DNA of 64,000 bases from contig NZ_CP162599.1 in the NCBI RefSeq assembly GCF_040958695.1, positions 2,204,001 to 2,268,000 on the forward strand. Direction: 5' to 3'. Made by a program: the position numbers and the translations under genes. This DNA is from Ornithinibacillus sp. 4-3 (GTDB lineage Bacteria; Bacillota; Bacilli; Bacillales; Amphibacillaceae). The notes under the pieces were generated by a model that was not told the DNA's origin, made no database searches, and saw only the letters and a list, made by a program, of their open reading frames with translations. This document shows positions 25,423-34,999 of the stretch, in pieces. The number at the start of each line of letters is the position of its first letter. The stretch's first letter is position 1.

Positions 25423-27132
25423 TTAATTTTTAGTTATAAATGCTTTTAGTTTTTCTAATGACCATGTATTAATAACCGTATCCTTTTGAATAAATCCTCT
25501 TTTCGCTACAGAAACACCATACCCCATATGATTTAATCCCTGAATATTATGTGCATCTGTATTGATGGATAAAATAGCTCCCTGCTCTTCTGCAATTCTT
25601 GCCCATTTCGCAGATAAATCAAAACGATGTGGATTTGCGTTGATTTCTAAGGCTGTTCCTGTTTCAACAGCTTTTTCAATTAATTTCTCCACATTCACAT
25701 CATATCCAGCTCTACCTCCAAGAATGCGCCCTGTAGGGTGAGCAATTAAGTTTACGAAAGGATTCTCCATTGCTTGGTAAAGACGATGCATAATTTGCTC
25801 TTCTGTTTGGTTAAAGCTTGAATGAATAGACGCAATTACAAAATCTAATTTACTTAGCATCTCATCATCAAAATCCAATGAGCCATCTGGTAAAATGTCC
25901 ATTTCAGTTCCTGTAAAAATATAAAAATCTGGATATTTATCACGAATAGAAATTATTTCTTCGATTTGTCTTTTCAATCTATTTTCATATAATCCGTTAG
26001 CGACACGTAAAAACTTCGAATGATCTGTAATCGCCATATATTTATAACCACGTTCTATTGCTGCTTGCACCATTTCCTCAATAGATCCAGCTCCATCACT
26101 CCATGTAGTATGTAGATGGAGATCTCCTAAAATATCTTCTGGAGAAATAAAGCTTTGTTTTTCTTTCATTTGAATAAATTCATCTGTTCCTTCACGAATC
26201 TCTGGTGGAATAAATGGAAGATCAAAATGAGCGAAGAATTTCTCTTCTGAAGTAAAAGTCTGTGTCTTACCTGTTTCCTCATTTACAACACCATATTCAT
26301 TGATTTTTTCACCACGGGATTTTGCAATTTGGCGCATGACAATATTATGATCCTTTGAACCAGTAAAATGATGAAGGGTTGTTGCAAACTCAGACTTTGT
26401 AACAAGACGAAAATCAACTGAAATATCATAAACATCTGCAAATACTACAGATACTTTTGTATCTCCATGTGCAATAATTTCCTTTACACCGTCTAAGTTA
26501 ACAAGCGCTTCTCCTGTCGCTCTTGAATTTTCTGTAGCAATAATAAAATCAATATCTTTTAACATTTCTCGCATACGACGCAAACTGCCTGCTCTTGAAA
26601 AACGAATAATAGATGGGATTTCTAATAAAGCAGCTTCTATTTTTTCTGCTAATGATAGCATAATCGCAGCAGGAATACGTTCAGGACGTTGATTAAGTTC
26701 ATTGATTGCTTTTAATATATTTTTTACTGTTGTTTTACCAAACCCAGGCAATTGTTCTAATGATTCATTTGTGCAAGCTTCTTTCAAGGAAGCAATATCA
26801 ATAATATTTAATTCCTGATATAGCTTAGCAATTCTCTTTCCACCTAATCCGGGAATGTGCAATAAATCCAATAAGCTGACTGGAATCTCACTTTCTAATT
26901 CTGTTAGAGTAACTGAATTACCTGTTTCGATAAATTCTGATATGACCGCATTTGTTCCCTTACCAATTCCTTTAATTTGTCCAAAATCATCTATCTCACC
27001 TAAGGAGCGTTCATCTCGCTCAATCGCTTGAGCCGCCTTACGATACGCAGAAACTCGGAAATTGCTTTCTCCCTTTATTTCTAAATATAACGCGATTTTT
27101 TCTAATAATTGAATGATATCTTTTTTATTCAT
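25423..27132 (-). CDS. polX: DNA polymerase X with PHP domain
   Basis: 569 residues, the usual length of bacterial PolX, a gap-filling repair polymerase with a 3'-5' exonuclease. N-terminal helix-hairpin-helix motifs (FGQIKGIGKGTNAV, LLHIPGLGGKRIAKLY, LEQLPGFGKTTVKN), then the nucleotidyltransferase core (RFSRAGSLRRMREMLKDIDF with the catalytic Asp pattern, HHFTGSKDHN), and a C-terminal PHP domain with metal ligands HLHTTWSDG, ITDHSKF, GTEMDI and NTDAH. Placed between cvpA and mutS2 as in B. subtilis (yshC). Confidence 0.95.
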   Translation of the reverse strand: MNKKDIIQLLEKIALYLEIKGESNFRVSAYRKAAQAIERDERSLGEIDDFGQIKGIGKGTNAVISEFIETGNSVTLTELESEIPVSLLDLLHIPGLGGKRIAKLYQELNIIDIASLKEACTNESLEQLPGFGKTTVKNILKAINELNQRPERIPAAIMLSLAEKIEAALLEIPSIIRFSRAGSLRRMREMLKDIDFIIATENSRATGEALVNLDGVKEIIAHGDTKVSVVFADVYDISVDFRLVTKSEFATTLHHFTGSKDHNIVMRQIAKSRGEKINEYGVVNEETGKTQTFTSEEKFFAHFDLPFIPPEIREGTDEFIQMKEKQSFISPEDILGDLHLHTTWSDGAGSIEEMVQAAIERGYKYMAITDHSKFLRVANGLYENRLKRQIEEIISIRDKYPDFYIFTGTEMDILPDGSLDFDDEMLSKLDFVIASIHSSFNQTEEQIMHRLYQAMENPFVNLIAHPTGRILGGRAGYDVNVEKLIEKAVETGTALEINANPHRFDLSAKWARIAEEQGAILSINTDAHNIQGLNHMGYGVSVAKRGFIQKDTVINTWSLEKLKAFITKN

Positions 27133-27192
27133 GAATTTCCCTACTTTCTTACCGTTCGATGTTAAACCAAAAGCTTAAATTTTTACTACCAT

Positions 27193-27255
27193 TAAGAAAA
27201 AGGTCTGTGTTCATCAAAGACATATGATATTTCATATACCTCAAAAAACCAGACC
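27193..27255 (-). terminator. Terminator of zapA-cvpA
   Basis: GGTCTG and CAGACC enclose a second hairpin, ATATGA/TCATAT; on the minus strand TTTTTCTT follows. It lies between cvpA and polX. Confidence 0.6.
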
Positions 27256-27270
27256 ATTATCTTTTTCTTA

Positions 27271-27828
27271 TTATTTTTTCATTATTTCATCGCCAGTTAG
27301 AGAAAACCATAATTCTGATATTTTTTCAGATAAGTATGGTGTCTCTTCAATGATGCGTAAAGCAATAGACGAATCATTAATCCATGTTTGTGCAAATTCA
27401 AATGGTGCTAATGCTAAAATAAATAAAATGAAGAAAAGGATAGCATATACTTCAACAAATCCAAGTATAGCTCCTCCTATTCTATTCACTAAACCAATAA
27501 CTGGTAGTGATGCTACAAAATCTAACATGGAGGCAATAATTTGCAAGACAATCTTTGTTGCAAAAAAGATAGCTACAAAGGAAATCCCATTATAAAATCC
27601 TTCCTCCACTGGAATATTTTGCACAAATGCTGCCCATGTACTGTCCCCTGATAAATCTGGATATGGAACCCAGAGTGTTAAATAAGGAGCAAGACGATCG
27701 TAATACATTGTTGCAACAATGAACGCAACAATAAAACCAACTAAATGAAATACCTGTAGGACAAAACCACGCTTTAATCCCATTAGTATTCCAAAAATTA
27801 GTAATACATATATGATAAGACTTAACAT
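27271..27828 (-). CDS. cvpA: CvpA family membrane protein
   Basis: 185 residues with four hydrophobic segments (about 2-22, 28-46, 70-95, 108-135). CvpA-type proteins are inner-membrane proteins linked to envelope homeostasis, with no defined activity. Typical phrases: MLSLIIYVLLIFGILMGLKR, GLVNRIGGAILGFVEVYAI. It starts two bases past the zapA stop, so the two are co-translated. B. subtilis yshB stands at the same place. Confidence 0.88.
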   Translation of the reverse strand: MLSLIIYVLLIFGILMGLKRGFVLQVFHLVGFIVAFIVATMYYDRLAPYLTLWVPYPDLSGDSTWAAFVQNIPVEEGFYNGISFVAIFFATKIVLQIIASMLDFVASLPVIGLVNRIGGAILGFVEVYAILFFILFILALAPFEFAQTWINDSSIALRIIEETPYLSEKISELWFSLTGDEIMKK

Positions 27829-27830
27829 AT

Positions 27831-28100
27831 TTATTGTTCCTCTTTCTCATTTTCATTCATGGAGCGTTCTAATTCCATGTATTTTTCTTGTAATTTCAAA
27901 TAATCATTCATCGTATTAACTGCAGTAAGTACCGCTAATCTAGCTGTATCTAATTTATTATTCATTTTTTGTAATTCACGCATTTTCTGATCAACAGATT
28001 CAGCGACTAATTCAACATGACTTTTAGCTTCATGACCAACTATTGTATACGATTTATGAAAAATCTCAACAGTTATTTTATTCTTGTCATTTGCAGTCAT
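27831..28100 (-). CDS. zapA: Cell division protein ZapA
   Basis: 89 residues. ZapA crosslinks FtsZ filaments at the division site. N-terminal beta-strand region KITVEIFHKSYTIVGHEAKS, then a long coiled coil (ESVDQKMRELQKMNNKLDTA...). The start at 28100 has CAGGAGG 9 bases ahead; the 13 codons further upstream carry no ribosome site and would cover that signal. It is the first gene of zapA-cvpA, divergent from rnhC. Confidence 0.92.
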   Translation of the reverse strand: MTANDKNKITVEIFHKSYTIVGHEAKSHVELVAESVDQKMRELQKMNNKLDTARLAVLTAVNTMNDYLKLQEKYMELERSMNENEKEEQ

Positions 28101-28209
28101 TGGGATTCCTCCTGCCTGATTCATAAAGTGTGACGACAATTAACGACACTCATTTTATTATTTTAACAGAATATGATTAATTAGGAAACAATCCAAGATA
28201 TAAAAAGCA

Positions 28210-28238
28210 TTTAACTTTTGAAAAAGCTCTGCTATAGT
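28210..28238 (+). promoter_or_regulatory. Possible sigmaA promoter of rnhC
   Basis: TTTAAC (28210-28215), 17 bases, TATAGT (28233-28238), 15 bases ahead of the start. The -35 is weak. Confidence 0.4.
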
Positions 28239-28253
28239 TGAGGAAGGGAAAGG

Positions 28254-29201
28254 ATGGAAGATATTATGGCGTCTTATACAATAAGCTGTTCTATGGACGA
28301 GATTGAGAAAATGAAGAAAACTTATCAGCCGCATTTGGTTACACCACCGAATGGAGCTGTTTTTAGTGCAAAGCTTCCTGGCGCAGTTATCACCGCATAT
28401 CATTCAGGAAAAGTACTTTTTCAAGGAAAAAATCCTAGTGCAGAATGGAAGAAATGGGAAGGCCAACCATTAAATAGCCAAAATTCTTCTAAGAAACCAG
28501 AGAGAGCACCTCATCATTATCTACCTTCAGTTTCATTATTTACAGCTGATCATATTGGTTCAGATGAATCAGGAACTGGAGATTATTTTGGGCCAATTAC
28601 GGTTGCTAGTGCTTATGTTACTAAAGAACAAATTCCACTTTTAAAAGAAATCGGTATTGCTGACTCAAAAAAATTAACAGATGAAAAAATCAAACTGCTT
28701 TCTCAACAGCTAATGCAAATACAAATTCCTTACGCATTACTCGTTTTGCATAATGAAAAATATAATAAGCTACAAGCACAGGGCTGGTCACAAGGAAAAA
28801 TGAAAACAATGCTTCATCATCATGCTATTCAAATCTTATTAAAAAAGATCGCAGGATCTAGCTATGATGGAATATTAATTGATCAATTCTGTGAACCACA
28901 TGTCTATCAAAAGCACTTACGAAGTGAACATGCTACACTTCCTGCTAAAACATTTTTCAGAACAAAAGCAGAGGATTTCTCTTTAGCTGTAGCAGCAGCC
29001 TCTATTCTTGCTCGAGTTAGCTTTATTAATGAAATGGATAAGCTTTCTGAAAAGGTAGGCTTTCCATTGCTTAAAGGAGCTTCTAAGCAGGTTGATCAAT
29101 TAGCAGCAAAAATCATTAAAAATAAAGGGATAACTACCTTACAGCAATGCGCAAAATTTCATTTCGCTAATACAGAAAAAGCAAAGAATTATTTAACATA
29201 A
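28254..29201 (+). CDS. rnhC: Ribonuclease HIII
   Basis: 315 residues. Cuts RNA in RNA-DNA hybrids. An N-terminal TBP-like substrate-binding domain (about 1-85) with PPNGAVFSAKLPGAVITAYH and GKVLFQGKNPSAEW is followed by the RNase HII/HIII core: catalytic DE in IGSDESGTGDYFGP (about 100-113), D in KEIGIADSKKLTD, and D in DGILIDQFCEP. Ends with LHFANT-like KFHFANTEKAKN. A strong AGGAAGGG site precedes the ATG at 28254; the ATG four codons on fits the B. subtilis N-terminus equally. Divergent from zapA, as in related genomes. Confidence 0.95.
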   Translation: MEDIMASYTISCSMDEIEKMKKTYQPHLVTPPNGAVFSAKLPGAVITAYHSGKVLFQGKNPSAEWKKWEGQPLNSQNSSKKPERAPHHYLPSVSLFTADHIGSDESGTGDYFGPITVASAYVTKEQIPLLKEIGIADSKKLTDEKIKLLSQQLMQIQIPYALLVLHNEKYNKLQAQGWSQGKMKTMLHHHAIQILLKKIAGSSYDGILIDQFCEPHVYQKHLRSEHATLPAKTFFRTKAEDFSLAVAAASILARVSFINEMDKLSEKVGFPLLKGASKQVDQLAAKIIKNKGITTLQQCAKFHFANTEKAKNYLT

Positions 29202-29246
29202 AAAAATCAGAAGCAAGGGTAATTAGCTCCCTTGCTTCTGATTTTT
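29202..29246. terminator. Bidirectional terminator between rnhC and pheT
   Basis: AAAAATCAGAAGCAAGGG and CCCTTGCTTCTGATTTTT pair perfectly, with A/T runs on both sides. Confidence 0.92.
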
Positions 29247-29262
29247 AATAACTACTTCTTCT

Positions 29263-31689
29263 TTATGAACGAACATAAGCAGAAAATGCTTCATTAACCT
29301 TCGCTATAATATCCTGATAAACTGCTTCAACTTCCTCATCTGTTAATGTGTGTTCAGGGTGCTGGAAGTGTAAGCTGTATGCAATGGACTTCTTATCTTC
29401 TGGTAAGTTTTCACCTGTGTATACATCAAAGATTTCCACTTGCTTCACAATAGAAGCTCCATTCTCTTCGATTACAGCTTTGATCGCCCCTGCTTCTACA
29501 TCCTGATCCATTACAAATGCAATATCACGAGTTACAGATGGATATCTTGGAATCGCATCATAGCTTGGTTCAATCTCTACTTTTTCCAAAATGCTTTCTA
29601 AATTAATATCGAAAACATACGTATCCTTTAAGTCTAGGTTTTTTGCAAGCTGTGGATGTACTTGCCCAACAAATCCAACTACTTCTTCCCCAATATGCAA
29701 TGTTGCACATCTACCTGGATGCATATCTTTCACCTGTGATTGCTTATACGTAACAGAAAGATCTAAATACTGGAATAGTCCATCAACAATTCCCTTTGCT
29801 ACATAGAAATCAACTTTTTTATTATTCTGTTGCCATTTATGATCTATCCATGTACCAGTCAATACTCCAGCAGCGCGTAAATTTTCATCAGGTTGAGTTG
29901 TTAACGTTTCTTCTTGTGAAAGGAACACAGAACCTACTTCATATAACGCAACATTTGAATGCTTACGTGCATGATTATAAGACGTAGAGCCTAATAATTC
30001 AGGTAATAGACTTACACGTAAATATTTATGATCCTCACTCATTGGCATTAACAAGGAAACAGGATTTGTATCAAGCTCAGCTATTTCCGGGCTAATTAAT
30101 TTATCCACAAAATCTGCTTTTGTTAATGAATAAGTAATGGTTTCCATCAAGCCTACACCTTGTAAATAGTTCTTTACCTTACGCTTTAACAGTTGACGAT
30201 TTGTCAAACCACCTGGGCGTGAGGAACTTGTAGGTAAAGTATATGGTAAATTATCATAACCATGGATACGAGCAATTTCTTCTAACATATCTTCAAAAAT
30301 AGAAATATCTCCACGACGTGTTGGGATACTTACCTGAAATTGCTCTGCGTCACGTTTATACGCAAATTGTAATTTCGTTAAGATTTTTTCAATTTCTTCT
30401 GAAGAAATATCTGTACCTAAACGTTTATTTACTTCTCCTTTTTCGATCTCAATCGACTTTTCAGAACGATCTAACTGATCAAAAACAGCAGGTTCAGCTA
30501 AAACTACGCCATTTGCATATTTCTGCAGAAGTTGACATGCACGAATTCCTGCACGATAAACGCGATCTGGGTCTACCCCTTTTTCAAGGCGTGTACTTGC
30601 CTCACTACGAATACCAGTCAGTTGTGCATTTTTACGTACTGTAGCAGGATCAAAATACGCCGCTTCCAGTAATATTGTTTTGGTTTGATCATTTACTTCT
30701 GTATTCGCTCCACCCATTACTCCAGCTAATGCAACAGGTACTTCTCCATCTGTAATAACTAAGTTATCTGTTGTTAATGTTCTTTCTTTATCATCTAAAG
30801 TAATAATTTTTTCATTCTCTGTAGCTAAACGAACCACAATCTTATCTGTTTGTAATAAATCAAAATCGAATGCATGAAGCGGCTGACCATATTCCATTAA
30901 TACATAGTTTGTAATATCCACCACATTATTAATTGGACGAATACCAGCAGCCATTAAATAATTACGAAGCCATAATGGTGATTCCTTAATCTCTAAATCC
31001 TTGATTAGAAAACCAGCATAGTATGGTGCTAAATCTGGAACATCTACGCCAATGGATACACGATCCACCGCTTTTTCCTCAGCAGTTTCTAATGTTTCAT
31101 CAGGAAACGTAATTGGTTTATTAATGATGGCAGAAACTTCATGTGCTACACCAAACATACTTAAACAATCCGAACGATTTGGTGTTAAATCAAATTCTAG
31201 AATTGCATCATCTAAGTTTAGTAAAGAAGTTACCTCTTGCCCTATTTCTGTATCCTCTGGGAAAACAAAAATTCCTTTCGCATACTCTGTTTGAATAAAT
31301 TCTTCACTAATTCCAAGCTCTTGTAAAGAACAAATCATTCCATTTGATTCCACACCACGTAATTTCACTTTTTTAATTTTGAAATTACCTGGTAGTACTG
31401 CTCCTGGAGTTGCTACAGCTACCTTCTGTCCTGCCGCAATATTAGGTGCTCCACAAATAATTTGTAATTGCTCTTCACCAATATCTACCTGACAAAGATT
31501 TAATTTATCTGCATTTGGGTGTTTCTCACAAGACACTACATGCCCTACTACAACACCTTTACTTTTTTCTGCAACATATTTAATTCCGTCTACTTCGATA
31601 CCAGATTTTGTAATTAATTCACTTAATTCTTCTGGTGTATGTGAACCAACATCAATATAATTTTTCAACCAATTTAATGATACTAACAC
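29263..31689 (-). CDS. pheT: Phenylalanyl-tRNA synthetase beta subunit
   Basis: 808 residues, normal for the family. Beta subunit of the alpha2-beta2 enzyme that charges tRNA-Phe; it carries tRNA binding and editing. Domains: EMAP/tRNA-binding (about 40-150, VVVGHVVSCEKHPNADKLNL), B3/B4 editing domain (about 200-400), B5 (about 410-475), the inactive synthetase-like core (about 480-700), and a C-terminal ferredoxin-fold anticodon-binding domain (PRYPSVTRDIAFVMD). The start is a GTG after AGGAGG. 15 bases past pheS, both under the T-box at 32763. Confidence 0.96.
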   Translation of the reverse strand: MLVSLNWLKNYIDVGSHTPEELSELITKSGIEVDGIKYVAEKSKGVVVGHVVSCEKHPNADKLNLCQVDIGEEQLQIICGAPNIAAGQKVAVATPGAVLPGNFKIKKVKLRGVESNGMICSLQELGISEEFIQTEYAKGIFVFPEDTEIGQEVTSLLNLDDAILEFDLTPNRSDCLSMFGVAHEVSAIINKPITFPDETLETAEEKAVDRVSIGVDVPDLAPYYAGFLIKDLEIKESPLWLRNYLMAAGIRPINNVVDITNYVLMEYGQPLHAFDFDLLQTDKIVVRLATENEKIITLDDKERTLTTDNLVITDGEVPVALAGVMGGANTEVNDQTKTILLEAAYFDPATVRKNAQLTGIRSEASTRLEKGVDPDRVYRAGIRACQLLQKYANGVVLAEPAVFDQLDRSEKSIEIEKGEVNKRLGTDISSEEIEKILTKLQFAYKRDAEQFQVSIPTRRGDISIFEDMLEEIARIHGYDNLPYTLPTSSSRPGGLTNRQLLKRKVKNYLQGVGLMETITYSLTKADFVDKLISPEIAELDTNPVSLLMPMSEDHKYLRVSLLPELLGSTSYNHARKHSNVALYEVGSVFLSQEETLTTQPDENLRAAGVLTGTWIDHKWQQNNKKVDFYVAKGIVDGLFQYLDLSVTYKQSQVKDMHPGRCATLHIGEEVVGFVGQVHPQLAKNLDLKDTYVFDINLESILEKVEIEPSYDAIPRYPSVTRDIAFVMDQDVEAGAIKAVIEENGASIVKQVEIFDVYTGENLPEDKKSIAYSLHFQHPEHTLTDEEVEAVYQDIIAKVNEAFSAYVRS

Positions 31690-31704
31690 GATCTTCCTAC
31701 CTCC

Positions 31705-32739
31705 TTATGCCTTATGGTACTGTTTTAAAAATCTAATATCATTTGTATAGAATTGACGGATATCATCGATCCCGTATTTTAGCATTGCAATTCGGTCTGG
31801 TCCCATTCCAAAAGCAAACCCACTATATACCTTAGTATCATAGCCTGCCATCTCTAAAACCTTTGGATGTACCATGCCTGCTCCTAAAATTTCAATCCAA
31901 CCTGTTCCTTTACATACAGAGCATCCTTTTCCATTACACACTTTACATGATATATCCATTTCAACAGATGGCTCTGTGAATGGGAAAAAGCTTGGTCGTA
32001 AACGAATATCACGATCTTGCCCAAACATATGCTTCGCAAATTCTGTCAAAATTCCTTTTAAATCACTCATACGTACATTCTTATCTACATACAATCCTTC
32101 AATCTGGTTAAATTGATGAGAATGTGTTGCATCATCATTATCACGACGATACACTTTTCCTGGACAAATCATACGAACAGGTTGCTGTCCTTTATATGCT
32201 TGCATTGTACGAGCCTGAACAGGTGATGTATGTGTTCTTAATAATAATTCATTCGTAATATAGAAAGTGTCTTGCATATCACGAGCTGGATGACCTTTTG
32301 GTAAATTTAACGCTTCAAAATTATAATAATCTGTTTCTACCTCTGGACCTTCTCTTACTTCAAACCCTAGACCAATGAATAAATCTTCAATGTCTTCAAT
32401 AATGGAAGTTAAAATATGAGGTCCTCCAAACTTCACAGGATAGCTTGGTAAAGTAACATCGATCGCCTCTTTTTGTAATTGTTCTTCTAGAGCAGCTTCC
32501 TCAAGCACTGTTTGCTTACCTTGAATAGCTCCTGAGATTTCTTCTCGGACATTGTTTGCTAATTCACCAATAACTGGGCGTTCCTCAGCCGATAATTTCC
32601 CCATCCCTCTTAACACGGTAGTAATAGAACCTTTTCTTCCTAGAAAGGCAACCTGAATCTCTTGTAATTCTTTTAATGTTTCTACTTCAGCCACTTTAGC
32701 TAAAGCTTCTTTTTGAATCTCTACCAACTGTTCCTTCAA
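31705..32739 (-). CDS. pheS: Phenylalanyl-tRNA synthetase alpha subunit
   Basis: 344 residues. Catalytic alpha subunit, class II synthetase. N-terminal coiled-coil (about 1-85), then motif 2 ([20 protein letters not shown]) and motif 3 ([18 protein letters not shown]). A Zn-like Cys cluster, [17 protein letters not shown], is present at about 254-270, as in Bacillus. The start is a TTG with AAAGGAGG ahead. First gene of pheST; expression is set by the tRNA-Phe-sensing T-box leader. Confidence 0.96.
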   Translation of the reverse strand: MKEQLVEIQKEALAKVAEVETLKELQEIQVAFLGRKGSITTVLRGMGKLSAEERPVIGELANNVREEISGAIQGKQTVLEEAALEEQLQKEAIDVTLPSYPVKFGGPHILTSIIEDIEDLFIGLGFEVREGPEVETDYYNFEALNLPKGHPARDMQDTFYITNELLLRTHTSPVQARTMQAYKGQQPVRMICPGKVYRRDNDDATHSHQFNQIEGLYVDKNVRMSDLKGILTEFAKHMFGQDRDIRLRPSFFPFTEPSVEMDISCKVCNGKGCSVCKGTGWIEILGAGMVHPKVLEMAGYDTKVYSGFAFGMGPDRIAMLKYGIDDIRQFYTNDIRFLKQYHKA

Positions 32740-32762
32740 CTAGAAAACCTCCTTTTAAAAAT

Positions 32763-33042
32763 AAAAAAACCCCTATCCCCAAAAAAGGGACGAGGTTAAC
32801 ATTCGCGGTACCACCCTTGTTAGTACAATTTATGTACTCAACTTCGCATTGATAATGGATTAATAATCCAGAACACCTTTATTGAAAAACATATAAATAG
32901 TCTTTCAAATCCTGGTGTCAGCTCCAGAGTGAATCATAACGATAACACAATAGAAATGCTTTCAGTCATGGCATCTCCTCCCTAAACTTGTTAACATACC
33001 GTTACTTTGTTCCTTCATTGCTTTTATATATTTGATTTCGTC
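32763..33042 (-). promoter_or_regulatory. T-box riboswitch of pheST
   Basis: Transcript-sense landmarks: the antiterminator core AGGGTGGTACCGCGAA (complement of 32802-32817), followed by a terminator, CCTCGTCCC...GGGGATAGGGG with TTTTTTT (32763-32797). The leader is about 280 bases and begins just after the promoter at 33049. Uncharged tRNA-Phe should pair with the TGGT bulge and stabilise the antiterminator. The specifier should be UUC; I did not fix its position. Confidence 0.92.
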
Positions 33043-33048
33043 GTGTCC

Positions 33049-33077
33049 ATTATAAGAAATATCAATAGGGATTGCAA
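33049..33077 (-). promoter_or_regulatory. SigmaA promoter of pheST
   Basis: Minus strand: TTGCAA (33072-33077), 17 bases, TATAAT (33049-33054). The -35 lies one base past the stop codon of the methylase gene upstream. Confidence 0.7.
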
Positions 33078-33078
33078 G

Positions 33079-33816
33079 TTAATTCTTAATATAATACATC
33101 AAAATCGCTGCAGCAATGCTAACATTTAACGATTCTGCTTTCCCATAAATCGGAATTTTAACTCCTTGATCAGCTAAATTCATCACATTTGAATTGATTC
33201 CTGCACCTTCATTACCGACAATTAAAGCCGTTTTTTCAGGAACGGCTAATTCTGTATAATGAACTGCATTCTCTAAAGTTGCAGCCCAAATCGCAAAATC
33301 ATTTTGCTTCAGCTTCGTAATTTCCTCCTGCAAGTCTGCTTCGATTACGGGGATATGAAATAATGATCCCTGTGTTGCACGAATGACTTTTTCATTATAC
33401 ATATCAACAGTACCTTTGCCTAAAATAATAGTAGCAAATCCAGCAGCATCTGCTGTACGAATGATTGTCCCTAAATTTCCCGGGTCTTGAATTTCATCCA
33501 CTAGTAGAACCTGATTCCCAGTGTAAGTATGATATTTTTTCATGCTTATAACTGCCGCAATTCCTTGTGGAGTGGTAGTTTGAGCAATTGTTTTAAATAC
33601 AGACTCTGTTACAATTTCCACTGGAAAATTCTCACACCAGCTTGGAAGCGGTATGTTTTCTTGAAGAATAATTTCATGAATTTGCCAATTGCTTTTCCAT
33701 GCTTCTTCAACTAAGTGAAAACCTTCAATAAGAAAACTACTTGTCTTTATTCGTTCTTTTTTTGTTTTTAATTTATTCCATTGTTTTACTTTTTGATTTT
33801 GAATCGATGTAATCAT
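33079..33816 (-). CDS. ysgA: SpoU/TrmH-family RNA 2'-O-methyltransferase
   Basis: 245 residues. SAM-dependent 2'-O-ribose methyltransferase with a trefoil-knot fold, orthologous to B. subtilis YsgA (putative rRNA methylase). N-terminal substrate-binding domain (SSFLIEGFHLVEEA), then SpoU motifs 1-3: DEIQDPGNLGTIIRTADAAG (about 111-130), LIVGNEGAGIN and IPIYGKAESLNVSIAAAILM. The start at 33816 lies 5 bases after AGGATGG; earlier ATGs at 33825 and 33846 lack a site. Upstream of pheST as in B. subtilis. Confidence 0.9.
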   Translation of the reverse strand: MITSIQNQKVKQWNKLKTKKERIKTSSFLIEGFHLVEEAWKSNWQIHEIILQENIPLPSWCENFPVEIVTESVFKTIAQTTTPQGIAAVISMKKYHTYTGNQVLLVDEIQDPGNLGTIIRTADAAGFATIILGKGTVDMYNEKVIRATQGSLFHIPVIEADLQEEITKLKQNDFAIWAATLENAVHYTELAVPEKTALIVGNEGAGINSNVMNLADQGVKIPIYGKAESLNVSIAAAILMYYIKN

Positions 33817-33851
33817 CTTTTCCATCCTATTCCATATATTATTCATTCATC

Positions 33852-33882
33852 ATACATATTTTTATATACTTCGGTCAAACTA
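33852..33882 (+). promoter_or_regulatory. Possible sigmaG promoter of sspI
   Basis: CAAACTA at 33876-33882 resembles the sigmaG -10 (CATACTA), with TACATA about 17 bases ahead in place of TGAATA. It is plausible because sspI should be a forespore gene, but the match is partial. Confidence 0.35.
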
Positions 33883-33942
33883 TTAGAAGATATAGCTTTA
33901 TCAGCTTTTTAAAAATCTATTAATGATATTGGAGGAATAAAA

Positions 33943-34164
33943 TTGGATTTAAATATTCGTAAAGCAATTCTTGCTAACTTGTCTACAAACGATCATGAGC
34001 AACTGGAAGCTACAATTAAGGAAGCAATTCAATCAGGTGAAGAAAAGACATTACCTGGTTTAGGCTACCTATTTGAATTAATTTGGGCTGAATCAGACAC
34101 AGAGCAGAGAAAAACGATGGTTGATTCTTTAGAACAAGGAATTAAAGAACAATTAACAAGTTAA
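33943..34164 (+). CDS. sspI: Small acid-soluble spore protein I
   Basis: 73 residues. Minor SASP of the spore core, expressed late in the forespore. The sequence [20 protein letters not shown], with a following [20 protein letters not shown], matches the SspI family, as does the length (about 70). The start is a TTG, 7 bases after GGAGG. Its place between ysgA and the peptidase region is the same as in B. subtilis. This gene is good evidence for a spore former. Confidence 0.92.
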   Translation: MDLNIRKAILANLSTNDHEQLEATIKEAIQSGEEKTLPGLGYLFELIWAESDTEQRKTMVDSLEQGIKEQLTS

Positions 34165-34273
34165 TTGAAGCTTGATTAATTTACTGATGCACAGTATGAT
34201 ATAAGTGCGAGGAAAACCAATGTTATAGCCTTTTCTAGAGGATTCTTCAGCATTTTGAAGAAGGAGTAAACCA

Positions 34274-34954
34274 ATGCTTGTTAAAGATTATCAATCCATT
34301 ATGCAATATCAAGCAATGTCTATTTTAAATTCGAATGCAGATTCATTTTCCATGCATTCTCCTATTGTTGATCTCTCATTTCAACAAATGCTTCAAGATA
34401 AAATCAATATGGCGATATGGAAAAATCAAATAGGCGAGCATAATGAGACTCCGAACTCGCATGTTTCTTATACTCCTACACCCTTAGATTTACCAACTAC
34501 TGCACCTATTCCAAGTAATCCAATTGTTATGGAGCAGTTAACTAAACAATCTCAAATAAGTTCTGGGGATGTACCAAATACCCCTTTTAATAGTATTATT
34601 CAGGAAGCCGCTACTAAATATAATATAGATGAAAAATTAATTCATTCTGTTATTAAAACAGAATCAAATTATAATCCAAATGTGAAAAGCCATGCTGGTG
34701 CTGCCGGATTAATGCAATTGATGCCAGCTACTGCAAAATATTTAGGTGTTACTAATCGATATGATAATGCACAAAATATCGATGGTGGTACAAAATATTT
34801 GCGTGAAATGCTGGATCGTTATGACAACAATATTGAGCTTGCATTAGCAGCTTATAATGCTGGTCCAGGCAATGTAAATAAATATAATGGCATTCCACCA
34901 TTTAAAGAAACTCAAAACTATGTAAAAAAAGTATTGAACCAATATTATGCCTAA
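34274..34954 (+). CDS. Lytic transglycosylase (SLT domain)
   Basis: 226 residues. Cleaves peptidoglycan between MurNAc and GlcNAc. Residues 1-100 are a Ser/Pro/Thr-rich region without a signal peptide; the SLT domain covers about 104-225: catalytic Glu130 in [25 protein letters not shown] (about 142-154) and [13 protein letters not shown] (about 192-204). It resembles B. subtilis YjbJ, also without an obvious signal, so export is unexplained. AGAAGGAG ribosome site. Alone between sspI and a bidirectional terminator. Confidence 0.88.
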   Translation: MLVKDYQSIMQYQAMSILNSNADSFSMHSPIVDLSFQQMLQDKINMAIWKNQIGEHNETPNSHVSYTPTPLDLPTTAPIPSNPIVMEQLTKQSQISSGDVPNTPFNSIIQEAATKYNIDEKLIHSVIKTESNYNPNVKSHAGAAGLMQLMPATAKYLGVTNRYDNAQNIDGGTKYLREMLDRYDNNIELALAAYNAGPGNVNKYNGIPPFKETQNYVKKVLNQYYA

Positions 34955-34993
34955 AAAGAACAGAGCGTATGAAATTTCATCGCTCTGTTCTTT
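34955..34993. terminator. Bidirectional terminator
   Basis: AAAGAACAGAGCGTATGAAA and TTTCATCGCTCTGTTCTTT pair with flanking A/T runs, between two convergent genes. Confidence 0.88.
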
Positions 34994-34999
34994 GATATT

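Noticed and set aside
27224..27595. 123-codon plus-strand frame opposite cvpA
   Set aside because: Shadow of cvpA with no ribosome site; its first part covers the zapA-cvpA terminator.
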